DNA of 64,000 bases from CAWFFV01 sp963814985 (GCA_963814985.1 CAWFFV010000025.1:1-64000), one strand, 5' to 3'. Positions 21,337 to 31,591 are shown, numbered from the stretch's first letter. Numbers and translations are program-made. Notes: generated by a model from the letters alone, not told the origin.

Positions 21337-22621
21337 ATGCTGGATGAGAAACATACCTCAGAGTGGTGCATCCTGGGAACATCTGTCAAAGGCGCAACCC
21401 ATGAACTTTCGGGAAGCCAAACCAGGATGCTATCTGTTGGGGAGGGGATCTGGCTGGAGAGAAATATGGTCTTACCAGGGTACAGCGTATGAACCTTCAG
21501 AGACGTAGAACCAGGAGGCCATCAATGGGAAGCCAGAGTCGGAAGGTGGTATGCCATTAGTGCTAGCTGTAGCCGATGGGCATGGAAGTGATAGGTATTT
21601 TCGCAGCAACATTGGCGCGGAAATTGCTGTTAAGGTAGCAAAACAGGAACTTCTCCGCTTTGCACAAGCGTTGCCTCTGACTACCACTCGCTCGACCATC
21701 AGGGACATGGGTGAAAAGGTGCCATCCATTATTGTACGTCGCTGAAGAGGAAGTCGGGGAGCATTGGTTAAAAAATCGCCTCTCAGAAGATGAATGGAAG
21801 TGGATCTCGAAAAAAGAACAAGCTGAAGCCTGGAAGTCTAGCGTAAATCATAGCATTCTCTATGGGGCAACTCTCCTGGCAGCTCTGGTAACTGAAACCT
21901 TTCTCTTTCTATTGCAATTGGGTGATGGTGACATCATGCTCGTTTCCGAAATAGGCGAGGTGACAAAGCCAATAGCGGGTGATGCACGTCTTCTTGCTAA
22001 TGAGACGACATCACTTTGTACAGCTAACGCAGTCAATCATTTTCGGCTCCAGTTTCGAGGGGTGGCAACACCACCTGCTCTCATCCTGCTTTCTACCGAT
22101 GGGTATGCCAACTCGTTCCGTACGGAAGCAGGATTTCTCCAGGTGGGCAGAGATGTCTGGAGTATCATGCGTTCCGAAGGTATAGAGAAGGTAAAAACAA
22201 GCCTGAAAGGATGGCTCGATGCAGCAACCAGAACAGGCAGCGGTGATGACATCACCTTGGTATTCTCTGCCATACAAATGTACTCAAGAAAGAGATCGAC
22301 ACGAGCCAACCAATCAAACAAATTACTGGTGATCTACCACCTGAGCCAGTAAACAATATCGAAGAAAGTGAAAAGCCTGCTGTAGATAAACACCCGGCTA
22401 ATGATAGTGATGGTGCCAGTGTTGTCGAGCCGATCATTGAACAGAAGCATGTGCTACAGGAGGAAGTACTGGCAAATGGGTCTGTCAATGCTGAAAATAT
22501 TGTTCTTCCTTCTGTAAACAGTGAGCAAATAACGGATGACAAAACTGATACTCTGCATCCACAATCAACAAATATACAAGCTGAAGAGAAATATTACAAT
22601 TCTCACAACAGCAGACAATGA
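21337..22621 (+). pseudogene. PP2C-family Ser/Thr phosphatase with acidic C-terminal tail, frameshifted
   Basis: ATG at 21337 opens MLDEKHTSEWCILGTSVKGA followed by THELSG, the N-terminal strand of TerY-associated PP2C enzymes. A shifted frame gives LVLAVADGHGSDRYFRSNIG (metal-binding DGHGS) near 21555. A further frame from 21711 gives LQLGDGDIML, ALILLSTDGYANSF and GSGDDITLVF, the other PP2C metal-site motifs, so the core would be complete. After the core the frame shifts again into about 100 Glu/Asp/Pro/Ser-rich residues, ending at TGA 22619-22621, which overlaps the ATG of the next gene. At least three frame changes. Likely role: reversing phosphorylation by the locus kinase. Confidence 0.8.
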
Positions 22622-23463
22622 AATATCCAATAGAAACACCTCGGGGAGCGCCTACCAAACTGCAACTCAGAGTTTCAAGCAGGAAAGGGGAAGAAGCCTA
22701 TACAAGCATTAGTGATGCTATCGATGATGCGGATCCTTATGCGGTCATCACCGTATGTCCTGGACGTTATAAGGAGCGGCTTGTTCTTACTAAACCCGTT
22801 ACAATTGTTGCTGAAGTACCTGCTTCAGAAACAATTATCGAGAACGAAGGCACTTGTATCTTTATGCAGACGGATGAAGCAAAGCTACGTCTGTTAACAG
22901 TGAGAGGCAAGAAGCGATTTGGGGTACATTCCGAAAATTCTGCTGCTGCGATAGATATTCCTAGAGGACAACTTATCTTGGAAGAGTGCGACATCACATC
23001 TGAAACATCCATATGTATTAAAGTCTATAGCTCTACAGCCAATCCTGCCATCCGAAACTGCCATATTCATCATGGAAGAGGTAAGGGTATTCTGTTCACG
23101 GAAAATGCACAGGGACTCATAGAGGACTGCCAAATAAAATCCCATAATGCTATAGCGCTAGAAATAGAACAAGGAAGCACTCCAATTATCAAAGGTGGCC
23201 AAATTTTCGGGAACGAGAGAATAGGCATTGTAGCCTCTACCAATTGTAAGGGCAGGATAGAGAATTGCCACATCTATGACAATGCAGGTGGCGTAGAGGT
23301 TAGACCGCGTGGGAGCCTTACCATCCAGGAGTGTGCCATCTACAAGAATGCACACTATGGGATAAGGGTTCATCCGGATGGAGAGGTAACCGTAGATGGT
23401 AAGACACGAAAAGGTATTTCTGATCCGATCTTCCGCGAAGAAGGAGGTCGTATTAATTGGTAA
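22618..23463 (+). CDS. Right-handed parallel beta-helix protein (FBXO11/NosD-like repeats)
   Basis: Intact, 281 residues. An N-terminal cap (ISDAIDDADPYAVITVCPGRYKE) leads into coils of about 23 residues with repeating ILEECDIT, AIRNCHIHHGRGKGI, GLIEDCQI, GRIENCHIYDN and LTIQECAIYKN, ending at DPIFREEGGRINW. There is no signal peptide, so it should be cytoplasmic. Such helices are usually scaffolds or polysaccharide-binding surfaces; no catalytic residues stand out. ATG overlaps the PP2C stop. It is a shorter relative of the long beta-helix gene at 25281-27559 and the only unbroken gene of the locus. Confidence 0.8.
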   Translation: MKYPIETPRGAPTKLQLRVSSRKGEEAYTSISDAIDDADPYAVITVCPGRYKERLVLTKPVTIVAEVPASETIIENEGTCIFMQTDEAKLRLLTVRGKKRFGVHSENSAAAIDIPRGQLILEECDITSETSICIKVYSSTANPAIRNCHIHHGRGKGILFTENAQGLIEDCQIKSHNAIALEIEQGSTPIIKGGQIFGNERIGIVASTNCKGRIENCHIYDNAGGVEVRPRGSLTIQECAIYKNAHYGIRVHPDGEVTVDGKTRKGISDPIFREEGGRINW

Positions 23464-23512
23464 GACTAAGAATTCTCCTCATTTTCAATTTCTTTATAGA
23501 AAGGGCATATAA

Positions 23513-24840
23513 ATGGCTACTATGTTGAGCCATGGGCAGAAACTGCAAACGGAGTCGGGGATGAGTTGTACGGTGGAGGAGGTACTTGGCATTGGAGGCC
23601 AGGGCGAGGTTTATCGCGTGAATATTGCCAATAAACCCATGGCGTTGAAATGGTATTTTGCACAGTCTGCTACTCAGGGCCAGCGAGAAGCATTGGCAGA
23701 AACTTGGTGAAGCGAGGGTCACCCAATAATAAATTTCTCTGGCCTCTTGAACTGGTTACAAATGCGGGGCAACCTGAATTCGGATATGTCATGCCACTAC
23801 GTGAGCAACGTTATAAAGGCATAGTGGACCTCATGAAACGTGAGTGTCAATACGACCTTTCGAGCTTTGGCAACGGCAGGTTTTTACCTGGCTGACGGCT
23901 ACTTTCAGCTTCACGTAGGTGGCATGTGCTACCGTGATATCTCCTTTGGCAACGTCTTTTTGGAGCCTGGCAATGGTGAAGTGCTTATTTGTGATAATGA
24001 TAATGTTGCTGTAGATGGAGACACCAACAGTGGCGTACTCGGCACGTTGCGCTTTATGGCTCCTGAAATTGTGCGCGGTCAGGCTCTTTCCGACAGAAAG
24101 ACGGATCTCTTCTCTCTATCTGTGCTTCTATTCTATATGTTTATGTTTCATCATCCTTTGGAGGGGAAAACGAGAAGCAGATATTCATGTCTTCGATATG
24201 ACTGCAATGACCAAAATTTATGGAACTGACCCGGTTTTCATTTTTGATCCAAATGATCACTCCAACCGGCCAGTGTCAGGGTATCAGGATAACGCCTTGA
24301 TTTTCTGGCCCATTTATACCCCAATTTCTGCGGGACCTTTTTACGAGAACATTCACTACTGGTATCAAAGATACTGATAATGGGCGTGTTCTTGAAAATG
24401 AGTGGCGTTCAGCTATGGTTCGCTTGCGTGACTCTATTTTCTATTGTTCGCACTGCAATGCAGAAAATTTCTACGATATCGATACTGTTAGGAAAACTGG
24501 GGGAAAAGCGGCCCCCTGCTGGAAGTGTCGCAAAGATGTTATTCTCCCATTCCGCATACGTATTGGTAACCATGTAATTATGCTGAACCAAGATACTCCG
24601 GTTGTATCCTCAGTCACATCGATAGCCAGAGGAGGTACGACTTTACCAGGCCAATTGCAGAGGTTGCGCGCAATCCAAACAATCCCAGCATGTGGGGGCT
24701 AAAAAATCTCTCTGATGAAAAATGGGTACTTACAAAGCAGGAGGGTCCAATGCTCGATGTAGAAGTTGGGCGAAGTGCAGTTCTGGCTGTTGGAAACAAG
24801 GTCAACTTGGATACTACTGAGGGAGAGGTTCGCTACTAAT
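23513..24840 (+). pseudogene. Divergent Ser/Thr protein kinase with zinc ribbon (TerY-P triad kinase), frameshifted
   Basis: ATG at 23513. The glycine loop is EEVLGIGGQGEVYRV with MALKWY as the ATP Lys. The catalytic loop is CYRDISFGNVFLE (RD-S-N instead of HRDLKPxN), the metal motif is CDNDNVAVDG (DND in place of DFG), and MAPEIVRG is the APE motif. After the kinase lobe, FYCSHCNAENFYDI and PCWKCRKDV form a four-Cys zinc ribbon, and the end is NPSMWGLKNLSDEKW to GEVRY at 24840. This matches the kinases fused to zinc ribbons found with TerY and PP2C. At least five frame changes. The catalytic Asp and Asn are present, so the ancestor was probably active. Confidence 0.78.
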
Positions 24841-24920
24841 GTTACCGTCTACTCTTCTTCAAATGTATCGAGGTTGAGTAAGAAGAGCAGACGAGAATAC
24901 AGACAGGAGGAACGGCATAC

Positions 24921-25284
24921 ATGGAGCAGCTCGCTAATGTTGTGATTGTTATGAGCCGTTGTAGTTGTAACAAGGAGAGCTTTGGCATTCACTTTGAGGA
25001 GACACAATCAGGCCAGTGGCTGGCTGATTGGGCATTTGCGGTAAAAGAGACGACTGGGTAGGAAAGAAGGATACGATCAAAATGAGATCCGGGGCAATAT
25101 TATGCTGGATAGTCAGTATCCTGGATGTCCCCATTGTAACAACCCTAGTATCGTTCTGTGTTCCACATGCGACAAAGTGTCGTGTTATGATGGCACAAGC
25201 AGTTTAGTTACATGCCCCTGGTGTAATACAAGAAAAAGCGTTGGTGGTTCCATTCAAGGATTGAAAGCGGGGACTGACTATTGA
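24921..25284 (+). pseudogene. TerY-C-type zinc-ribbon protein, one frameshift
   Basis: ATG at 24921, with GGAGG at 24906-24910, opens MEQLANVVIVMSRCSCNKES. After ADWAFAVKETTG the frame changes at about 25055. It then continues with YPGCPHCNNPSIVLC, CDKVSCYDG and VTCPWCN, three CxxC-type knuckles as in the TerY C-terminal metal-binding domain (PF15616-like). About 120 residues. In many genomes this module is fused to TerY; here it is a separate gene in the same cluster. Its stop overlaps the TTG of the next gene. Confidence 0.7.
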
Positions 25285-27559
25285 ACGATTTGCCACGCCA
25301 GAAACTCTGTGACATTGTTGCAACGTACAATCAGTCTTCCTGGAAAGATACAGGACGTTGTAGGGGATTGCTAATGGATCTCTGCGAAGATTACAAAAAA
25401 TGTCAAAGAGAGATCGACGTACTAGATCAGGTTCCATGGCAGAAAGAATATCGTTGATGAATTTACAAAAGCTATCGAATACTCTTCCACCTGAGATGCT
25501 TATCAAAACGATTGGTGCTACGCCTCTGTGGTAGAGGACTTGCCGAAGATCTCTCTCGTTGGGGAGTAGAGTCCTGGGTGCAAGCATTGGGATATGCGCC
25601 ATTAATGGGATCAAGTACAGATATAAGCACAAATATTGACAGTTTCTCAGCATGGAAATGGCCAGTATTTCTTACTTATCAATGAAGCTCTCAGGGATGC
25701 AAAGCACAAAGATACTATTCTTATAAAGCCAGGTACTTATACTGAAGCATTGGTGATCGACAAACAGTTGCAGATTATCGGTGATGGTCCGGTAGAGCAG
25801 ATCATCATCGAGAATGTGCAAATGCCTTGTATCCAAATGCTGACCGATACGGCTGAGATACAAGGTTTGACATTACGTAGTTGTGCAGGCCGTATCCAGA
25901 AGAAATGTAGTGCTGTAGATATACCACAGGGACAATTAGAACTTGTAAATTGTGATATAACGTGCGATTGACTCCCTGGGCCATATATTAACCATTTATG
26001 GCGCTATGACTGTTCCTATTATTCGACAATGTAGAATTCATAACGGAAGAGAATGTGGTGTCCTCATTTATGGACAAGGTGCAGGAACCCTTGAGAAATG
26101 CGATATCTTCAATAATACTCTGTGCCGGCATAATCATTAGACAGGGCAGCAATCCCATCATTGAAAGCTGTAAACTTCATGATGGTATGGGTGTAGGAGT
26201 TTTGATCGATGAAAGCGGATGTGGCACAATAAAAAATTGCGATATCTTTGCACACACCCACGCGGGTATCGAGATTTGACAAGGTGGGAACCCTCTTATT
26301 CAAGGAAGCAAAATTCATAACGAAAAGGGAAGAGGCATCTTTGCATGGGAAAATTGCAAGGGAAGGATTGAAAAGTGCAATATTTTCAGTAACACCCTTG
26401 TTGGGATAGAAATCAGGCGTGGTGGCAATCCTCACATTCAAGATTGTGAGATTCATCACTGCAAAGGTACTGGAATCCTGGCATGGGAGCACTGTCGGGA
26501 AGCATAGAGAACTGTGATATCTTTGGTAACACTCTTGCGGGGATAGAGATCAGACAGGCTGGCAATCCTACCATCCAGGAATGCAAAATTCATGAAGAGA
26601 AGAGGTGCGGTATTTTGATCCAGAACGATGGTCTGGGTAGCATACATAACTGCGATATCTTTGACAATATGATGAATGGAGTGGAGATTAGAGAAGGTGG
26701 GAATCCCAGCATTACAGGCTGCAAGCTACACGATATAGGGGGAGCGGGTATTATTATCTGGAACAATGGTCGAGGCACTATAGAAAGCTGTGATATCTTT
26801 AACACTGTTACGGCTGGAGTGGAGATCAAACAGGGCGGAAATCCGACCATTGTGCACTCCAAAATTTATGATGGCAAAGAAGTTGGCATATTTGTCCATG
26901 ATAATGGGCAAGGCACTATAGAGAATTGCACTATATTCGCGAATAGTCATGCAGGGGTAATTATTAAACAACAAAGCGTCCTTGCTATCCAAAACTCCAA
27001 ACTTTATGATGGGAAGGGACATGGTGTTTTTATTATAGAGAATGGACAGGGAAAATTGGAAAATTGCGATATTGGTAGGAATGCTATAGCAGAAGTAGAG
27101 ATCAGACAAGGTGGAATGCTTGAGATGCGAGGATGTAGGATCCATGATGGGAAAGGATCCGGTATTCTGGTCTCTCAAAACGCACAAGGGACCATGGAGA
27201 CTTGCGATATCTTCAGTAATACCTATGGAGGAGTAGAGATCAAACAAAGTGGCAAGCTTGTATTGCGAAAGTGCAAACTGCACGAAGGAAAAGGCTCCGG
27301 TATCCTGGTGTGTGATAAAGGACAGGGCATAGTGGAAGACTGCGAGGTTTATGACAACGCTTCTGCTGGTATAGAAGTCAAGCAAGGAGCCGATCTTCTA
27401 ATTCGAGGTAGCCGTGTTAATCGCAATAAGTTTTATGCCATTGCGGTCTCTGTGAATAGCCGAGCCACTGTTGAGGATTGCGATCTACGGGGCAATGAGT
27501 TTGGAGCATCGTTTATCGAAAATGGTGGGCAATTGAAGAGTAGTAAAAATAGGAGTTGA
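25281..27559 (+). pseudogene. Long parallel beta-helix protein with helical N-terminal module, frameshifts and one in-frame stop
   Basis: TTG at 25281 overlaps the preceding stop. The N-terminal 120 residues (LPRQKLCDIVATYNQSSW, DTGRCRGLLMDLC, then a shifted LSRWGVESWVQALGY) are a helical module often found ahead of repeat domains in bacteria. From about 25640 a cap (IKPGTYTEALVIDKQLQIIG) leads into at least 14 pairs of beta-helix coils. The period is about 46 residues (138 bp), with the theme GTIENCDIFxNTxAGIEI and GNPTIxxCKIHDGKGxGI. TGA at 26277-26279 (GIEI-stop-QGGNP) replaces a codon that in the other repeats is Arg or Lys. Frame changes occur near 25430, 25510, 25970, 26130 and 26490. 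From 26483 to 27559 it is unbroken. Probably a scaffold or binding surface; function unknown. Confidence 0.78.
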
Positions 27560-27604
27560 AATGACAACATTGATTTTCATATCGCTATCATTGCAGAAGG
27601 GGGG

Positions 27605-29022
27605 ATGAAACTGGTGGCCGTTACACAATCAAAGCTTGCGCAGCGTCATAAACCTGTTGCAGACAAAATAGATGAATTACTCAAAGAAAGTAGAAGATTA
27701 GGTGCGACTGAAGGAGCCCAGCGGTTAGAGCTTATATGCGACCAATATAACCAGTTATCACCAAACACGGCTTATCTTTGGATTGATCCTGGTGCATTCC
27801 AGCAGGAGATAGAAGAAGCACAAACCCATACATTCAAGATGGAACTTGTCCATTTTGTACGGAATTGTTTCAGTCTGGCTCCGCTTATTGCGACTTGGAC
27901 AGCTTTACTTATGGCCGTAAACTCCTACAATCTGTATATGGCAAATCACCAAGATGATAAAACATCGTTTCTGGAATTATGGCAAAAAGGTTTTAACGGT
28001 ACAGACTTCTTTACATTTACTCTAGCAGCAGGCGCTGATGTTGTATTTTTATTGATCTATCTTTTCTTTATTTGGCTTACACAGAGGATGGAGAGAGTAG
28101 TGTCCATTCACAAGCCGTCGAGTTCGTCCGAAAATTACAAAAGAACATTGACGATATTATAAAGTATGTTGTAGCTGATACTATTCATGTTGGGGATCAA
28201 TCTGATATCGATCGGGTCATTAATGGGGTCAAGCAGGTCATGGACTCTTGCGACCACAGCTATGACGCAGGTTGTGGATAAAATGGCGAACAACAACCAG
28301 CAAGCGATGAACAACCTGGAACAGGCCATGAAGCTTATTGTTTCCGATGCTCAGTATTCTATTAAGCAAACTACTGATTTATCTATCAAAGCTACCACTG
28401 ATGCCAATAATAGGGTAGAAGACCTGTTCAAAGATCAGGTTATGCCAATGATAACAACATTTAACGTTGATATGAGGACACTTCATAAAGAGTTAGGGAA
28501 CTACGAGGGACGATTGAATGATCTCACAAATGCCAGTCAGCAACTAGCAAACGCCAGTCAGCAGTTAGCTACTGCATCGTCAAGCCTTACGGATAATGCA
28601 GAGAGATACGTTACGATTGGTCAAGATATCAGCACCCAGATATCCTCTCTTAATGCGACACAAAATGATGTTTTGGTACAAGTTGAGGGTATGGCAAACA
28701 GCATAACCACTGCCGCTGGGAATATGACTACTGTTACGACTGGCATGGAGAATGCCTTGAAAATGGTTGACGGTGTTACAAGGCAGCTTGACAGCGGAAT
28801 GCGTAAAACAATAGAGACAATGACAGAAAACGTGCAAACTGCCACGCAAGCTTTGGCAGAAGTTGGGCCTCAGTTGAATTGCAAACATCCATATATCTAA
28901 ATCATGCAGCTATGAAACTCTCCTCAGTACAACCTGAGCGTCCTGGTCTTATAAAGCGAATAAAGCGAATAACGAAAAATTTTAGGCGACAGCCGGGCAC
29001 GCAGGGAGTGCAAAATTCATGA
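27605..29022 (+). pseudogene. Membrane protein with two TM helices and long coiled-coil tail (MotA/ZorA-like candidate), frameshifts
   Basis: An N-terminal soluble part of about 85 residues is followed by two membrane helices, FSLAPLIATWTALLMAVNSY and FFTFTLAAGADVVFLLIYLF. Then comes a long region rich in Asn/Thr/Gln/Ala/Ser with heptad spacing (NNQQAMNNLEQAMKLIVSDA; ASQQLATASSSLTDNAE; VQVEGMANSITTAAGNMTTV), clearly a coiled coil of about 250 residues. Frame changes lie near 28130, 28250 and 28870. The last lets the frame end with a TGA overlapping the ATG of the next gene at 29019. Its order and architecture ahead of a MotB-like gene recall ZorA of Zorya systems or MotA/TolQ proteins, but I see only two TM helices. 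That assignment is inference. Confidence 0.55.
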
Positions 29023-29559
29023 GTAGGCGGCACAAAAATGCGTTTGGCAGTTCTTCTTTTCCTTCGGTTGGGTGGTTATTCGCAGATCTGCTCCTGGCTT
29101 TGGCAATGCTCTTTTTAATTGCTAATACAGTGGGTAACCCATCACAATCTAAGCCAAAAACAACACTTGTTCCGACTAAAGTAGTTCTTGGAATCACTCC
29201 AACACCGACGCCACTGCCACGTTTGGAACTTCAATTTCATGAGTTTACAATCAACGTTGATCCAAATGGACTACTAAGTGGTTCGCAAAGTGCAATTGAT
29301 AATGTGAAGAACCAGGTACGAGGGCAAAGTGTACTTAGAGGTCGAAGTGTTGGTCTGGGTAGTTGCATATGGCGGAGCACCAACAGACAATGATGTTGAT
29401 AATGCGCTAACCATAGCAGGAAAAATATATGATGCTCTAAAAATGCTTGGCAAAGAGAAGTTTTCTTTCGATAGAGCGTCCTATTACAAGGCATTGTATC
29501 TTCTTTACGGTCGAAGCAATGTGGTTACGCTGGATGTCTATTTATTCGCTCAACAGTAA
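29019..29559 (+). pseudogene. MotB/ZorB-like single-TM protein, one frameshift
   Basis: MSRRHKNAFGSSSFPSVGW is followed by one membrane helix with an Asp at its start (FADLLLALAMLFLIANTV), the position of the proton-carrying Asp in MotB/ExbD/ZorB proteins. A Thr-Pro linker follows, then a mixed alpha/beta domain. That domain changes frame near 29340 and continues VVAYGGAPTDNDVDNALTIA to TLDVYLFAQQ at 29559, compatible with an OmpA/MotB-like or related fold. About 175 residues. It directly follows, with ATGA overlap, the coiled-coil membrane gene, so the pair probably formed one membrane complex. Confidence 0.55.
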
Positions 29560-29632
29560 AATGTCGTCCACATTCCGCAATTCTACGGAATGTGGCGTCT
29601 TCATCTCCTTGCCACACTTGTAATATCCCCAA

Positions 29633-30190
29633 CTATGCCTTTTCTTCTCTGACCTGGCGCATAATCTCGTGCAGTTGATCCAGATGGGTTTGTCCGTGGA
29701 TGATACCAAGCATATGGGTTGCCACTGCATTCATTGGTCCAAATTGTGGAATGCGCGTTATTGTGATATCCAGATGTGGTGTGTCGGGCCAGGCATCAAG
29801 GAAAGCTGTGCACATGCGCTGGCTCTCACTGAGGCGATTTTGTACCTGTTGTACCGTCTGAATGCTTTCCCAGGGTGTCTCATAGCGTAGCCGTCCCTCA
29901 ACGTGTATGCCGCGTGCCTGCATTGCTGCTGCCGCTGCTGTCTCTTCGAGAGTAGCTGTGAGATGAGCAATCACATGGCCCAATGTCCAGCCTTGCTCCC
30001 CTCCCTCTGTTGATTGCGGATCTCTGGGTACAAAAGTAACATCGGTATTCGTCGCCTGGATGATAATATTCTGGATTGTCTCAAACAGGTCATCGGTAAG
30101 TGGTCGTAAATCGCGATAGGTGATATCGCTGATAAGGTCAGCATAGGTAATTTGTCCTGCAATGACTGGTCCGAAATTAAAGCTTTTCAT
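29633..30190 (-). CDS. DinB-like (DUF664-type) four-helix protein
   Basis: The DinB superfamily consists of four-helix bundles binding a divalent metal through three His; members include mycothiol/bacillithiol-dependent transferases. Seen here: GWTLGHVIAHLTATLEE (first His) and HMLGIIHGQTHLDQLHEIM (second and third His). 185 residues. The start at 30190 (MKSFNFGPV) has GAGAGGAAC just upstream, which makes it better than the in-frame ATG at 30205 that lies within this ribosome site. Monocistronic. The substrate is unknown. Intact. Confidence 0.82.
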   Translation of the reverse strand: MKSFNFGPVIAGQITYADLISDITYRDLRPLTDDLFETIQNIIIQATNTDVTFVPRDPQSTEGGEQGWTLGHVIAHLTATLEETAAAAAMQARGIHVEGRLRYETPWESIQTVQQVQNRLSESQRMCTAFLDAWPDTPHLDITITRIPQFGPMNAVATHMLGIIHGQTHLDQLHEIMRQVREEKA

Positions 30191-30311
30191 ACAAGTTCCT
30201 CTCATTGAAACGAATTCCTAAGGATTATACCATAGGATCATACCATCTTACACGTTTCGGATGTTTGTCTCGTTGCACCAGAATGGGAAAATGTGCGAAG
30301 ATATCAAAGAG

Positions 30312-31412
30312 ATGAAAATTACTGATGTGCAGTGCTATCCCTATCGCATACCACTACGAAACAGTTTTACTACGGCCCATCATGAGCTTCATACACGCGA
30401 TGGCGCACTTGTTGAGATCCATACCGAAGAGGGAATTACTGGTGTTGGAGAAATGGCCCCACTACCAGAGTTCGGGGGAGGCAGTCTCGATGCTGCACTT
30501 GCCTCTTTGCCGGCAATAGTTACCCGGCTTCGTGGAAAACAGCTTGATGAAGCACTGGATCTCTTATCTAGAGAGATGGGTTCCCTACCGGCTTCAACAA
30601 CCTGCGCGCTAGAAATCGCTTTGCTCGACGCACTGGGGAAAACCAGACAGTGTGCGGTGAGTAACTTACTTGGCACGCATCCACGCCCCTCTATACGTGT
30701 CAATGCTGTCGTAGGCGTGCAAACAGCGGAGGCGGCAGCAAAACGTGCCCAGGAGGCTGTTCGCGCAGGTTTTGGTTGCATAAAGCTCAAGGTGGGAATT
30801 AGTGGGCAATCAGACATCGAACGAGTGGCCGCAGTGCGCGAGGCAATTGGGCCGACAATCCACCTGCGCTTAGACGCTAATGAAGCATGGAATTTCGAGC
30901 AAGCATGTACCATCCTTACCCACTGTGCACGCTTTGATATACAGTACGTTGAGCAGCCTCTCCCCGCAAGTGATCTGGAAGGCATGCGCAAACTCCGACA
31001 AGTTGTGTCGATACCTATTGCGGCAGATGAAATGCTCTCCCATCTAGAGAGTGCACGAACTGTGCTTGCAGCACGAGCGGCTGATGTCTTGATCATCAAG
31101 CCGCAACTGGCAGGAGGTTTACGTGTTGGGCGGCAGATCATTCAGGAGGCGGCAGCACAGGGCATACAGAGCGTTGTTACCAGTACAATCGAGGCCGGTA
31201 TTGGTCTCGTAGCAGCGTTGCATCTCGCAGCCGCTTCAACAGAAGTTATCCTGGAGTGTGGGTTCGCCACGTTGCACCTGCTAGAGGATGATTTGATCGT
31301 TGAAGATTTACCTATCCACAATGGACTCCTCACAGTACCCACTGGTCCTGGCCTGGGTATTCAGTTAGACAGGACGACACTCGAAAAATATGTCTCCGGT
31401 AAACACTGTTAA
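30312..31412 (+). CDS. menC: Enolase-superfamily enzyme, probably o-succinylbenzoate synthase-like
   Basis: Muconate-lactonizing subgroup: MKITDVQCYPYRIPLRNSF, then GVGEMAPLPEFGGGS (the substrate-capping loop). The catalytic barrel has CIKLKVG (KxK near residue 160), HLRLDANEAW (metal Asp), YVEQPL (metal Glu), PIAADE (metal Asp/Glu) and DVLIIKPQLAGGL (second catalytic Lys). The last, with VTSTIEAGIGLVAALHLAAA, resembles MenC more than dipeptide epimerases. MenC dehydrates SHCHC to o-succinylbenzoate in menaquinone synthesis. No other men genes are nearby, so N-acylamino acid racemase or dipeptide epimerase activity remains possible. ATG 30312 is preferred from the family N-terminus; in-frame ATGs at 30291 and 30261 also exist. 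366 residues, intact. Confidence 0.75.
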   Translation: MKITDVQCYPYRIPLRNSFTTAHHELHTRDGALVEIHTEEGITGVGEMAPLPEFGGGSLDAALASLPAIVTRLRGKQLDEALDLLSREMGSLPASTTCALEIALLDALGKTRQCAVSNLLGTHPRPSIRVNAVVGVQTAEAAAKRAQEAVRAGFGCIKLKVGISGQSDIERVAAVREAIGPTIHLRLDANEAWNFEQACTILTHCARFDIQYVEQPLPASDLEGMRKLRQVVSIPIAADEMLSHLESARTVLAARAADVLIIKPQLAGGLRVGRQIIQEAAAQGIQSVVTSTIEAGIGLVAALHLAAASTEVILECGFATLHLLEDDLIVEDLPIHNGLLTVPTGPGLGIQLDRTTLEKYVSGKHC

Positions 31413-31591
31413 TATGGTGCATCCTCAAAAGATATGTTTCCCAAATAACATAACAGAGAAGACATGTCAAAGACAGCACTTATTCACGAAAAAGCTTCGT
31501 GCAACAGATATGTAGAAGACAGGCCACAAATGCTCTCTTCATTTAGATCAGCATCGTAGGAGAAATCTGCAACCCTGCTAATGAATAATAA

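Noticed and set aside
27605..29559. A complete Zorya system
   Set aside because: Only a ZorAB-like pair is suggested; no ZorC- or ZorE-like gene is visible and the SNF2 gene 11 kb away is of the SWIM-linked type.
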